Assembly (NCBI GenBank): GCA_045046905.1
Contig: JASFYU010000136.1
Coordinates: forward strand, 1 to 24,201
Length of the DNA stretch: 24,201 bases
Direction of reading: 5' to 3'
DNA from: JASFYU01 sp045046905
GTDB taxonomy: Bacteria > Bacteroidota > Bacteroidia > Flavobacteriales > Flavobacteriaceae
The position numbers were made by a program, and so were the translations under genes. A model generated the notes under the pieces. That model ran no database searches. It was not told the DNA's origin and saw only the letters and a program-made list of their open reading frames with translations. Positions 17,166 to 24,201 of the stretch are shown piece by piece (the first letter of the stretch is position 1; the number at the start of each line of letters is the position of its first letter).

Positions 17166-18596
17166 TTATTCTTTCGCTATAGAGTCTGAGGCTGCAAAGA
17201 ACAATTTTAATTCCTCAGTGATTCCGTCATTTACTAAAAGGCCGCTCTTTACTAATTTCAACTCCGCCAAGGCTTGCTGTGAAATATTTGTTTCCCATAG
17301 ATACAGTCTTCTTAGGTTTTCCAATTTTTGAAAAACCTGTATACTCGAATCACCAATACTGGTATGATATACTTTTAGCAATCGAAGCTTTGAAAGGGTT
17401 TTTAAGGCATCTATTTCGGAATCTGATATTGGGGTACGATCCAATTCTAACCATTCTAAATTAACACATGAGGCCACCATCTCTATTTCCTGGGCTCCTA
17501 TGGGCAAACCACTAAAATCAAGTTCCACGATATTAAGGGCAACACGGCTTAAGGCCAAAATATATTCAGGATTATATTCAGGAGGAAGGTAAGCTACGAT
17601 ACGCAACGCATCTGAATTATTGGCCACACGATCAATGGTTAAATAATCAGATGAAAGATGCTGCAATGTACTATCTGCAATCTTTGGAAGGTGCACCCAC
17701 TTTTCCATAGGGTCAGGCTCCATAAGTTCCTTGACCAAAGCCACTAGGGGTTCACTGCTTTCGAAATGTTCTAAACGCATCGTATCTGACGAACCCAAGG
17801 CTATCCACCGTTCTAAAATACCAATTTCAGTATCGCTCAAGGGTTTTTTGCCTTCTGGAGGCATATGCTCATCATCATCTTGAGGTAAATGCAGACGTCT
17901 TATCAGTTCGCTTTTCTCTGAATCTCCGGGTACAATAGTATTTCCAACCTCGCCACCCTTAATAAGACCATCAAGGCTGTTCATTACCAATTCTCCCTTT
18001 TGTTTGTTTGGGTTATGGCATGAGACACACTTATTCTCCAAAATTCGACCGACCACATGTTCATAAATCAACGGATTATCAGGAATCTTGTCTTGGTTCT
18101 TAGGTGTCGGAAGCGCCAAAAAATCCTCACCATGGGTAACCATACCCCCATAATGACCGGTAGCACCAATCAATAGCAGCAGCACAAGCTGAAGGGCCTT
18201 GGTATAAATTGTTCTCTCTAATTGTAGTCCTTGCAACCAATACCAAATGGCCGATAGCAAGGCCATACCGCCACCCAGCCATTGGTGCCAAAAGAGTAGG
18301 TCTCCTTTGATTACAGATTCCTTTCCTAAAAAAAATCCGGATATTGCGGTTATCAAAGCTGACACTACCGCTACCGTCAGTAGTTTTCTCGGGATATTTT
18401 TTCCTGTTAGCCCTAAAAATATTGAAATCAACAACAGCACAATCGGAAAATGCAATATCAAAGGATGCCAACGACCTCCCCAAGCGACCAAAACAGGCAA
18501 CTCAATATTTGCTTCGAAAAGCAAACAAAAAATCAGGAATACCGAAAGGCCAAAAATACTATAATCGACCCAACGATTTTTAGAGAGATATGCCAT
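17166..18596 (-). CDS. Membrane protein with PSCyt1-type heme domain and leucine-rich repeats
   Basis: A 476-residue protein. The first about 150 residues contain several hydrophobic segments (about 13-29, 46-64, 70-90, 106-120, 133-150), similar to the DUF2231-like membrane anchor found in planctomycete-type cytochromes. A PSCyt1-type cytochrome c domain spans about 175-275, with CVSCH at 190-194, GELVMNSLDGLIKGG after it, and the MPPEGKKPLSDTEI motif that usually carries the distal Met ligand. Residues about 320-460 form degenerate leucine-rich repeats (LEWLELDRTPISDSEI, LRLLKVYHTSIGDSSI, LRRLYLWETNISQQAL). It is the last gene of a three-gene operon, 3 bp downstream of DUF1501. The order DUF1549/1553, DUF1501, membrane cytochrome is a recurrent PVC/Bacteroidota arrangement. 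The gene may anchor the two exported partners or pass electrons to the membrane; this is inference. Confidence 0.86.
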   Translation of the reverse strand: MAYLSKNRWVDYSIFGLSVFLIFCLLFEANIELPVLVAWGGRWHPLILHFPIVLLLISIFLGLTGKNIPRKLLTVAVVSALITAISGFFLGKESVIKGDLLFWHQWLGGGMALLSAIWYWLQGLQLERTIYTKALQLVLLLLIGATGHYGGMVTHGEDFLALPTPKNQDKIPDNPLIYEHVVGRILENKCVSCHNPNKQKGELVMNSLDGLIKGGEVGNTIVPGDSEKSELIRRLHLPQDDDEHMPPEGKKPLSDTEIGILERWIALGSSDTMRLEHFESSEPLVALVKELMEPDPMEKWVHLPKIADSTLQHLSSDYLTIDRVANNSDALRIVAYLPPEYNPEYILALSRVALNIVELDFSGLPIGAQEIEMVASCVNLEWLELDRTPISDSEIDALKTLSKLRLLKVYHTSIGDSSIQVFQKLENLRRLYLWETNISQQALAELKLVKSGLLVNDGITEELKLFFAASDSIAKE

Positions 18597-18599
18597 AGC

Positions 18600-20060
18600 T
18601 TAGGTTAAAATATCTTTTATGACATTCCCCGCGACATCAGTCAAGCGAAAACGGCGGCCTTGATATTTATACGTCATTTGTTCATGATCCACGCCCATAG
18701 CATGCATTAAGGTAGCATGAAAATCATTGATATGAACAGGATTCTTAATGACATTGTACCCAAATTCATCAGTTTCGCCATAAGACAGTCCCGGTTTAAT
18801 TCCACCCCCGGCCATCCAAATACTAAACGCTCTGGGGTGATGATCTCGCCCGTAGTTTTTAGGGTCGAATTTACCTTGGCAATAATTGCTACGGCCAAAC
18901 TCACCACCCCAGATAACCAAGGTATCCTCAAGCATACCACGCTGTTTTAAATCCATGACCAATGCTGCCGAGGCTTGATCAACGTCTTTCGCCTGGCCTG
19001 CCATTTCATTGGGCAAATTACCATGTTGATCCCACCCTTGATGGTACAATTGTATAAAGCGAACGCCATTTTCAGCAAGTCTTCTTGCCTGCAGGGCATT
19101 TGCGGCATAGGTGCCGGGCACTTGACAGTCCTCACCATATAGTTTGATAATCGATTCTGGCTCTTTAGAGATATCCATCACATCAGGAACCGACATCTGC
19201 ATACGGTAGGCCATTTCATATTGTGCTATACGTGATTCGATCTCATCATCGCCTGTTTCAACATGGTGTAAGGAATTGAGCGAGGCTACCTGATCCAATA
19301 GATGTCGCTTGTCAGCACGAGAAATTCCGTCGGGATCATTCAGATAGAGTACGGGATCTTTACCGGAGCGTAATAATACCCCTTGATGTTTGGAATCTAA
19401 AAACCCACTGGACCATAATTTTGAATACAGTCCTTGACTGTTACCCTTACCCCTAGAGGTCAAGACCACAAAAGATGGTAGGTTTTTATTCTCACTACCC
19501 AAACCATAACTCAACCATGAACCCATGCTCGGACGACCAGAAATCTGACTGCCTGTCTGAAGAAATGTGATGGCAGGATCGTGGTTTATAGCATCGGTAT
19601 GCATACTTCTAATAATACAAATATCATCGGCTATTTTCGCAATATGGGGAAAAAAATCACTTACCCAGGCCCTACTTTCACCATGCTGATGAAATTCTAC
19701 TGCCGGTGGCATAAGCGGAAATTTATCTTGATCAGCGGTCATACCGGTAAGCCTTTGCCCATTACGTATAGATTCAGGCAGGTCTTCACCCATTCGCTTA
19801 CGAAGCATAGGTTTATGATCAAAAGTCTCTAATTGTGAAGGCGCACCCGCTTGAAAAAGATAGATTACTCTTTTCGCCTTAGGGGCAAAATGGGGTATTC
19901 CTAAGGTTTGTCCGCTGATCTGTTCGGGACTGCCTTTAAAAAGGTCAGGAATCAACAGAGACCCTAAGGCCAAAGAACCGATTCCCACACTCAATTGTGA
20001 GAAAAAATGTCTTCTGTTCGCCTTTAGGGGATTTTCAGGCTTGTCTTTTTTTTCCTCCAT
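18600..20060 (-). CDS. DUF1501 protein, Tat-exported (alkaline phosphatase/sulfatase-superfamily fold)
   Basis: A 486-residue DUF1501 member. The N-terminus has a twin-arginine motif (NRRHFFSQLSVGIGSLALG), so export in folded form is expected. Diagnostic family segments are RVIYLFQAGAPSQLETFDHK, INHDPAITFLQTG, SGRPSMGSWLSYGLG, QLYHQGWDQHG, VIWGGEFGR and NYGRDHHPRAF. The Asp/His-rich motifs match where metal ligands lie in alkaline phosphatase-superfamily enzymes, but no activity has been firmly established for the family. Full length is normal. It is nearly always encoded next to a DUF1549/DUF1553 cytochrome, as here: its ATG lies 4 bp after the stop of that gene, and the next gene starts 3 bp after its stop, which implies translational coupling. 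Confidence 0.92.
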   Translation of the reverse strand: MEEKKDKPENPLKANRRHFFSQLSVGIGSLALGSLLIPDLFKGSPEQISGQTLGIPHFAPKAKRVIYLFQAGAPSQLETFDHKPMLRKRMGEDLPESIRNGQRLTGMTADQDKFPLMPPAVEFHQHGESRAWVSDFFPHIAKIADDICIIRSMHTDAINHDPAITFLQTGSQISGRPSMGSWLSYGLGSENKNLPSFVVLTSRGKGNSQGLYSKLWSSGFLDSKHQGVLLRSGKDPVLYLNDPDGISRADKRHLLDQVASLNSLHHVETGDDEIESRIAQYEMAYRMQMSVPDVMDISKEPESIIKLYGEDCQVPGTYAANALQARRLAENGVRFIQLYHQGWDQHGNLPNEMAGQAKDVDQASAALVMDLKQRGMLEDTLVIWGGEFGRSNYCQGKFDPKNYGRDHHPRAFSIWMAGGGIKPGLSYGETDEFGYNVIKNPVHINDFHATLMHAMGVDHEQMTYKYQGRRFRLTDVAGNVIKDILT

Positions 20061-20064
20061 ATTC

Positions 20065-22407
20065 TTATTCTTTGGTAATGGTTTCGTCTAAATTATAAAT
20101 AACCTGTACTGTCAACATCAATGCAGCCGTCTTTATTGGATCTGCATCAGATCTTTCATAGTTACCTTGGGTAATCAATTTATCGGCATTTTCTTTTTTC
20201 CTATCAAATTCTTCCCAAGCATTTGTATAATAGGATTCTAATAGCCGCAACTCTTCTACCCTGGGTCTACGTACAAGTATTTTCCGAAAAACTTGGTTTA
20301 CCATTTCTGATGCAGTTTCTTTTTCAGAAACCGTATTCTGTGCCAATACACGGGCCGCTTCTAAAACCTGAACATCATTCTGTAGTGCCAAAGCCTGTAA
20401 GGGCGTATTTGTTTTCTGCCTTCTGACCTCACAAAAATCTCGGGTGGGTGCATCAAAAATGGTCATATTTGCGGGTGGTAAGGTCCGTTTCCAAAAGGTA
20501 TATAAAGAACGCCTATACAACTTATCGCCTTCATCGATTACATAGGTGGTCAAGACACCTCGATCACCCCCTGCATTGGTCTCTTCCCAAAGTCCGGGCG
20601 GTTGGTACGGTTTCACACTAGGCCCTCCGATCTCGGTATTTAAAAGACCGCTTGAGGCCAATATATAGTCTCTAATCATTTCACCGCTCATTCGAAAACG
20701 GGGCGCTCTTGCCAATAGCCTATTTTCGGGATCCGCTTTTTCAAGTTCAGATGAACGTACTGAACTTTGCTGATAGGTAGCAGAAAGCATGATTTTTTTC
20801 AAAAGATATTTTATATCCCAATCGTGATCCATAAAATCTACGGCCAACCAATCTAACAATTTCGGATGTGTAGGCAAACTTCCTTGCACCCCAAAATCCT
20901 CAGCCGTTTCTACGATTCCGCGACCGAACACCATGCCCCAAATGCGATTAACAAAAACTCGGGCAGTCAAAGGGTTATTCTTATTCGTGACCCATTTTGC
21001 TAGTCCCATTCTATTTTTAGCAGACCCATCAGCAAAGGGGTAAATAGCAGCAGGAGTACTGGCCCAAACCGTATCAGTAGGCTCATCATAATTTCCTCGA
21101 TTGAGTACAAAACTATCGCGAGGGGCCGAGTCATTCATGACCATCACATTAATTTTAGTTCCCTTCTCAAGATTTATAAAAGACAATACATTTTTTATCT
21201 CCTTATCGCTTATAGAAATATATGGGGGATCGGCAAAATGTTTCTGTTTGGCTGCCTGAACGGCATCCATTTGCAATCCTTTTTCATCAACACTATTAAA
21301 AAAAGAAAACAGGCCAAAATAGTCTTTTTGAGATATAGGATCATATTTATGGTCGTGGCAACGTGCACATTCTAAAGTTAGTCCGAGAATACCTTTTCCT
21401 AAGGTATTTGTACGATCCAAGACATAGTTGATGCGATATTCCTCTTGAATCACCCCACCTTCTTGAGTTATAGGATGGTTGCGGTTAAAACCGGTCGCCA
21501 GAATCTGCTCTTTGGTGGCATTGGGCAATAGATCACCTGCCAACTGCCAGATTAGAAAATCATCATAGGGCAGATTCTCATTAAATGCATGAATCACCCA
21601 ATCTCGCCATGGCCACATGGTGCGATAGCTATCATCTTGATACCCGTGAGAATCAGCATAACGGGCAAGATCCAACCATGCTTGGGTCATGCGCTCTCCA
21701 TAGGCCGTTGATGCCAAAAATTCATCGATTACTTTTTCGAGGACCTCATCAGTCGGATTTTCAACCAATTTTTGAACAATTTCTTGTTTGGGAGGAAGCC
21801 CCGTAAGGTCAAGACTGATCCTTCGAATCAGGGTTTCAGTATCTGCTTTGGTCGATGGAGCCAGATTATTCTCTTCTAATTTTGATAGAACAAAGACATC
21901 GATCTCATTTTTAGACCACTCTTTTTGTGCGTTTATGGGAAGTAGACTTTTCACAGGCGCAAGAAATGCCCAATGTTTTTCATACTTACCCCCTTGTTCT
22001 ATCCACTTTTTTATAAGTTTTTTCTCATAAGAATTAAGTGCTAACTTGGAGTCTGGCGGAGGCATTAACACCGCAGGATCCCCTGAAATAATATGTTCGT
22101 ATACTAAACTTTTATTGGGTTTACCGGCAACAATAGGAAACGCACCCGGACGCTCAGGAAGCTCCGAAAAAGCACTTTCCTCTATATCAAGACGAAAACC
22201 TGCCTTGCGTTTATTGGCATCAGGGCCATGACAGGTATAACAATTATCAGATAAGATTGGCTTAATATCGAAATTGTAATCTACCGTATCAGGTAACTTA
22301 ATCTTTGCATAATCACCCTTAGGTATAGTGAAAACCCCCTTTGTAAGAGCGAAAAGAAGCCCTGTCAACCCAGCAAGTATGACAGCAATGGCTATTTTTT
22401 GTTTCAT
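20065..22407 (-). CDS. PSCyt1-DUF1549-DUF1553 protein
   Basis: A 780-residue exported protein with an N-terminal hydrophobic signal or anchor (residues 4-22). Domains in order: PSCyt1 heme domain (about 42-140) with CYTCH at 56-60, KRKAGFRLDIEESAF, and VLMPPPDSKLALNSYEKK; DUF1549/PSCyt2 (about 165-375) with RISLDLTGLPP, YGERMTQAWLDLARYADS and LECARCHDHKYDPISQKDYF; DUF1553/PSD1 (about 470-740) with RMGLAKWVTNKNNPLTARVF, VNRIWGMVFGRGIVETAEDF, DAPTRDFCEVRRQKTNTPLQ and ALALQNDVQVLEAAR. ARCHDHK (near 351) holds a second C-x-x-H-like site but not a CxxCH motif. It is shorter than many relatives, which carry a LamG domain between DUF1549 and DUF1553. First gene of the minus-strand operon; the 309-bp upstream stretch should hold its promoter. 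Biochemical role is unknown. Confidence 0.92.
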   Translation of the reverse strand: MKQKIAIAVILAGLTGLLFALTKGVFTIPKGDYAKIKLPDTVDYNFDIKPILSDNCYTCHGPDANKRKAGFRLDIEESAFSELPERPGAFPIVAGKPNKSLVYEHIISGDPAVLMPPPDSKLALNSYEKKLIKKWIEQGGKYEKHWAFLAPVKSLLPINAQKEWSKNEIDVFVLSKLEENNLAPSTKADTETLIRRISLDLTGLPPKQEIVQKLVENPTDEVLEKVIDEFLASTAYGERMTQAWLDLARYADSHGYQDDSYRTMWPWRDWVIHAFNENLPYDDFLIWQLAGDLLPNATKEQILATGFNRNHPITQEGGVIQEEYRINYVLDRTNTLGKGILGLTLECARCHDHKYDPISQKDYFGLFSFFNSVDEKGLQMDAVQAAKQKHFADPPYISISDKEIKNVLSFINLEKGTKINVMVMNDSAPRDSFVLNRGNYDEPTDTVWASTPAAIYPFADGSAKNRMGLAKWVTNKNNPLTARVFVNRIWGMVFGRGIVETAEDFGVQGSLPTHPKLLDWLAVDFMDHDWDIKYLLKKIMLSATYQQSSVRSSELEKADPENRLLARAPRFRMSGEMIRDYILASSGLLNTEIGGPSVKPYQPPGLWEETNAGGDRGVLTTYVIDEGDKLYRRSLYTFWKRTLPPANMTIFDAPTRDFCEVRRQKTNTPLQALALQNDVQVLEAARVLAQNTVSEKETASEMVNQVFRKILVRRPRVEELRLLESYYTNAWEEFDRKKENADKLITQGNYERSDADPIKTAALMLTVQVIYNLDETITKE

Positions 22408-22716
22408 GTAATCTACAACTGAATTCTCTCCTAATATAGGAAGTATCTAAAATACAACCAAATGCTATTACACTTATCACTACACAACCTTGTCAATATT
22501 TTTGAAGTGCCAGTCTATTTTCAAGACTCCTATCAATGATATCAGTTCTTATTTAAAAAGTATTCAAAACCATTATTGCTCGTTTATTGATTACGCTATT
22601 AAACTGAGTTCGACTAAAACTGTAAACAATTATTAGGTCGAACTCAGCTTAATCCTAATTTGTTCAAAAGCATGAAGTAATTTTGCTTTGTTAAGAATAC
22701 AGCCATATTCAATACC
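22408..22716. other. Intergenic region upstream of the minus-strand operon
   Basis: This 309-bp stretch should hold the promoter of the operon transcribed leftwards from 22407. On the minus strand TAGGAGAGA occurs about 20 bases before the start codon, too far for an ideal ribosome site. A 44-bp inverted-repeat element at 22604-22647 is listed separately. I can see no other gene or gene fragment in it. Confidence 0.5.
22604..22647. repeat. 44-bp inverted-repeat remnant (solo IS ends or mini-element)
   Basis: The left arm CTGAGTTCGACTA (22604-22616) and the right arm TTAGGTCGAACTCAG (22633-22647) are inverted copies differing by one inserted base, separated by about 16 AT-rich bases. The right arm is the exact reverse complement of the 15-base sequence at 24108-24122, which seems to be an IS end. 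It therefore looks like two IS termini brought together by internal deletion. No clear target duplication is visible. Confidence 0.6.
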
Positions 22717-23282
22717 TTAATTACAGCCTTCGCCAAAATCTGTGAGTATGGTAAGCATACCACCGCTGGACACTTGTTGATTACATACACTTTGAGGAAT
22801 AGTATTGATTGGGTTATCTTCTAGGGTTAATGACACCAGTTTGGAAAGCTGCGAAAGATTCGCGGGCACAGTAATAAGTTGATTTTCATTGACCCCGATG
22901 ACCTCTACGTCTTCTAAAAAGTATATGTTATTGGGTAGCCTATGTAAGTTACTATTGTGTATGTTTAATACGGCTGGGTTGCCATCTGCATTAAAAGTAA
23001 CCCCAGAAAAATCAGCAACACCCCACCCTAATGTATTATCAGGATTGGCACTATAAATACCGATAAGAGCGTCTTTTTGAGAAACGGTTTCACAAGAAAC
23101 AGCAGCATCTTTTTGAATAATTAAAGAATTAAAAGTTTCTAAATTACAAATAGCCTGAGGTATGGGGGTTCGGTTATTTTCATTTATGTACAATTCTTTC
23201 AATTTTATAAGAAACCCTATCTCGGCAGGTAGTGTGTTGTTTAGTCCCAAATATAAGAGGTTTTTATATTTTTGATTTATTA
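22717..23282 (-). pseudogene. Leucine-rich-repeat protein, N-terminus lost
   Basis: A minus-strand fragment of about 188 codons ending at TAA (22717-22719). It has about five leucine-rich repeats of the bacterial I-P type: LLYLGLNNTLPAEIG, LKELYINEN then PIPQAI, VLNIHNSNLHRLPNNI, VIGVNENQLITVP and LVSLTLEDNPINTIPQSV. Between them is DALIGIYSANPDNTLGWGVA, a segment frequent in secreted LRR proteins of Bacteroidota. The open frame continues to 23454, but that part is only the antisense of a transposase and its hydrophobic sequence is spurious. The LRR similarity stops at about 23275-23293, directly at the transposase start, so the signal peptide and first repeats are missing. It was probably a surface or secreted protein. 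No promoter is left. Confidence 0.7.
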
Positions 23283-23293
23283 AACTTGAAATT

Positions 23294-24106
23294 ATGGGAC
23301 AGATACTACACGCAACGGCCACGCACCGCACCAGAAAAGAAATACAAGAGTCTGGTTGGACATTAAAGAATTTGGCATTACGATATAATATCAATATCAA
23401 AACGGTCAAAAAATGGAAATATAGAAGTACCGTCGAGGATTTGAAATGCGGCAAGAAGAAAGGTCAAGGCGGTGTTCTGTAGGGCATTGCAGAGCGGATA
23501 ATCATAGAAACACTAAAGACAATGCTGCCTTTGGATGATCTATATATAGCCCTGAAACCGATAATGCCCGAGCTGCCAAGGAGCAACCTGCACCGCTGTC
23601 TACAAAGAAACGGGATCAGTAGACTTTCGGATCTGCTGGCAAAGGAAGAAAAGGCCACTTATAAAAAGTTCAAGGACTACGGGCTGGGATATTTACATGT
23701 GGATACCGCGGAGATCAAGATAGGCAAACAAAAATGGTATCTGTTCGTAGCCATCGACAGGGCGACCCGATTTGTCCATATTGAGGTATACGATAATAAA
23801 AGAATGTCGACGGCAGCTGATTTTTTAGAAGGAACGCTTGAACAATATCCATTCAAGATTACGAAAATACTGACCGACAATGGTATAGAGTTTTGCTATA
23901 ATGCCCTGATAGAGGAAAAGAAACCGAAGAACAAGGCGCATTTATTCATAGCGGTCTATAACGGACACGACATCGAGCACAGGACGACCTTGGTGAAACA
24001 CCCTTGAACCAACGAAATGGTAGAGGCGATGAACAAAAAAATAAAAACGAACACCGTTAGAAAATATCATTATGATACTATTGAGGACTTTAAAAAACAC
24101 TTGTAA
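23294..24106 (+). pseudogene. IS481-family transposase, broken and 3' truncated
   Basis: One reading frame of 271 codons encodes an IS481-type DDE transposase. It has an N-terminal helix-turn-helix (SGWTLKNLALRYNINIKTV), the LPLDDLYIALKP and SNLHRCLQRNGISRL segments, and the catalytic triad: Asp in YLHVDTAE (codon at 23702), Asp in KILTDNGIEF, Glu in NEMVEAMNKKI. Two nonsense codons interrupt the frame: TAG at 23480-23482 and TGA at 24005-24007, the latter where family members have Trp in HPWTN. The protein ends at FKKHL, some 50-60 residues before the usual C-terminus, and a stop is formed at the junction with the inverted repeat starting at 24108. Upstream, LRR coding sequence begins within about 20 bases of the ATG, so the left IS end is also missing. 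It cannot transpose on its own. Confidence 0.85.
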
Positions 24107-24107
24107 C

Positions 24108-24122
24108 CTGAGTTCGACCTAA
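24108..24122. repeat. 15-bp terminal inverted repeat of an IS
   Basis: CTGAGTTCGACCTAA is the exact reverse complement of 22633-22647 and nearly the same as 22604-22616. It lies at the point where the IS481 transposase is cut off and 55 bases before a new start codon, as expected for the left end of another insertion sequence that continues beyond the window. Confidence 0.6.
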
Positions 24123-24162
24123 GGTTTAATCTACAGAATACAAATAAAAGCTAAGATTTGAA

Positions 24163-24201
24163 ATGGAAAATTTGAAGGAATATCTGGATATTTCAAAAAT
24201 T
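24163..24201 (+). CDS. Start of an unidentified gene, cut by the window end (possible transposase)
   Basis: The last 39 bases encode MENLKEYLDISKI in an open frame. The start lies 55 bases inside the putative inverted repeat at 24108, which is the usual place for a transposase start. Thirteen residues are too few to assign a family; a start of the form LKEYL is compatible with ISAs1-type transposases, but this is a guess. Confidence 0.35.
   Translation, partial: MENLKEYLDISKI

Noticed and set aside
23282..23454. N-terminal 57 codons of the minus-strand open frame ending at 22717
   Set aside because: They are the antisense of the IS481 transposase; the hydrophobic stretch mimics a signal peptide but the LRR similarity starts only after it.
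1..24201. CRISPR arrays, tRNA or rRNA genes, prophage genes, riboswitches
   Set aside because: No regularly spaced repeats, no cloverleaf-like GC-rich segments and no phage structural or integrase proteins were seen on reading both strands.

Overview
The window looks like chromosomal DNA of a Bacteroidota bacterium, most likely an aquatic or marine flavobacterium-like lineage. The evidence is AT-rich DNA, starts that mostly lack a clear Shine-Dalgarno sequence, many lipoprotein and Tat signal peptides, and IS1595-type and IS481-type transposase remnants whose protein sequences look Bacteroidota-like. The gene families are those known best from Planctomycetes and the PVC group (PVC-type heme proteins, DUF1501, DUF1549/DUF1553, PSCyt1, DUF1080) but also common in polysaccharide-degrading Bacteroidota. 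No rRNA, tRNA, CRISPR array or phage module is visible.

Layout. (1) 46-7432, plus strand: a large lipoprotein with propeller, HEAT repeats and cytochrome c; a secreted tandem DUF1080 protein; a nucleoside:H+ symporter-type MFS permease; and a cytoplasmic Gfo/Idh/MocA oxidoreductase. (2) 7433-7908 holds the decayed C-terminus of an IS1595-family transposase on the minus strand, which I found by translating the gap. (3) 7909-13796, plus strand, looks like one transcription unit: a Tat-exported enolase-superfamily enzyme, a Tat-exported Gfo/Idh/MocA oxidoreductase, a PVC-type cytochrome lipoprotein that is now clearly a pseudogene, and a secreted alpha/beta hydrolase. (4) 13995-16337, plus strand: a lipoprotein with cytochrome c placed before a propeller. 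(5) 16338-17165 is a convergent gap with a possible decayed reading frame and a nested GC-rich hairpin. (6) 22407-17166, minus strand: a tight three-gene operon with 3-4 bp gaps encoding DUF1549/DUF1553, DUF1501 and a membrane PSCyt1-LRR protein. (7) 22408-24201 is a mobile-element graveyard: a short inverted-repeat remnant, a truncated leucine-rich-repeat gene, a doubly nonsense-mutated IS481 transposase, and a perfect 15-bp inverted-repeat partner that cuts off that transposase and precedes a new gene start.

How the genes may work together. DUF1080 proteins are now linked to hydrolysis of 3-keto-glycosides, and Gfo/Idh/MocA enzymes can make such ketosugars by oxidation. With the sugar-type permease, the enolase-superfamily enzyme and the secreted esterase-like hydrolase, this suggests breakdown of an unusual glycoside or acid sugar. 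Part of it would occur in the periplasm, with several c-type cytochromes as electron partners. This is inference from family membership; the substrate cannot be read from the sequence. The operon at 17166-22407 is a typical PVC-type set whose biochemical role is still unknown. One of the cytochrome genes has died recently enough that its place in the operon and most of its reading frames can still be followed.
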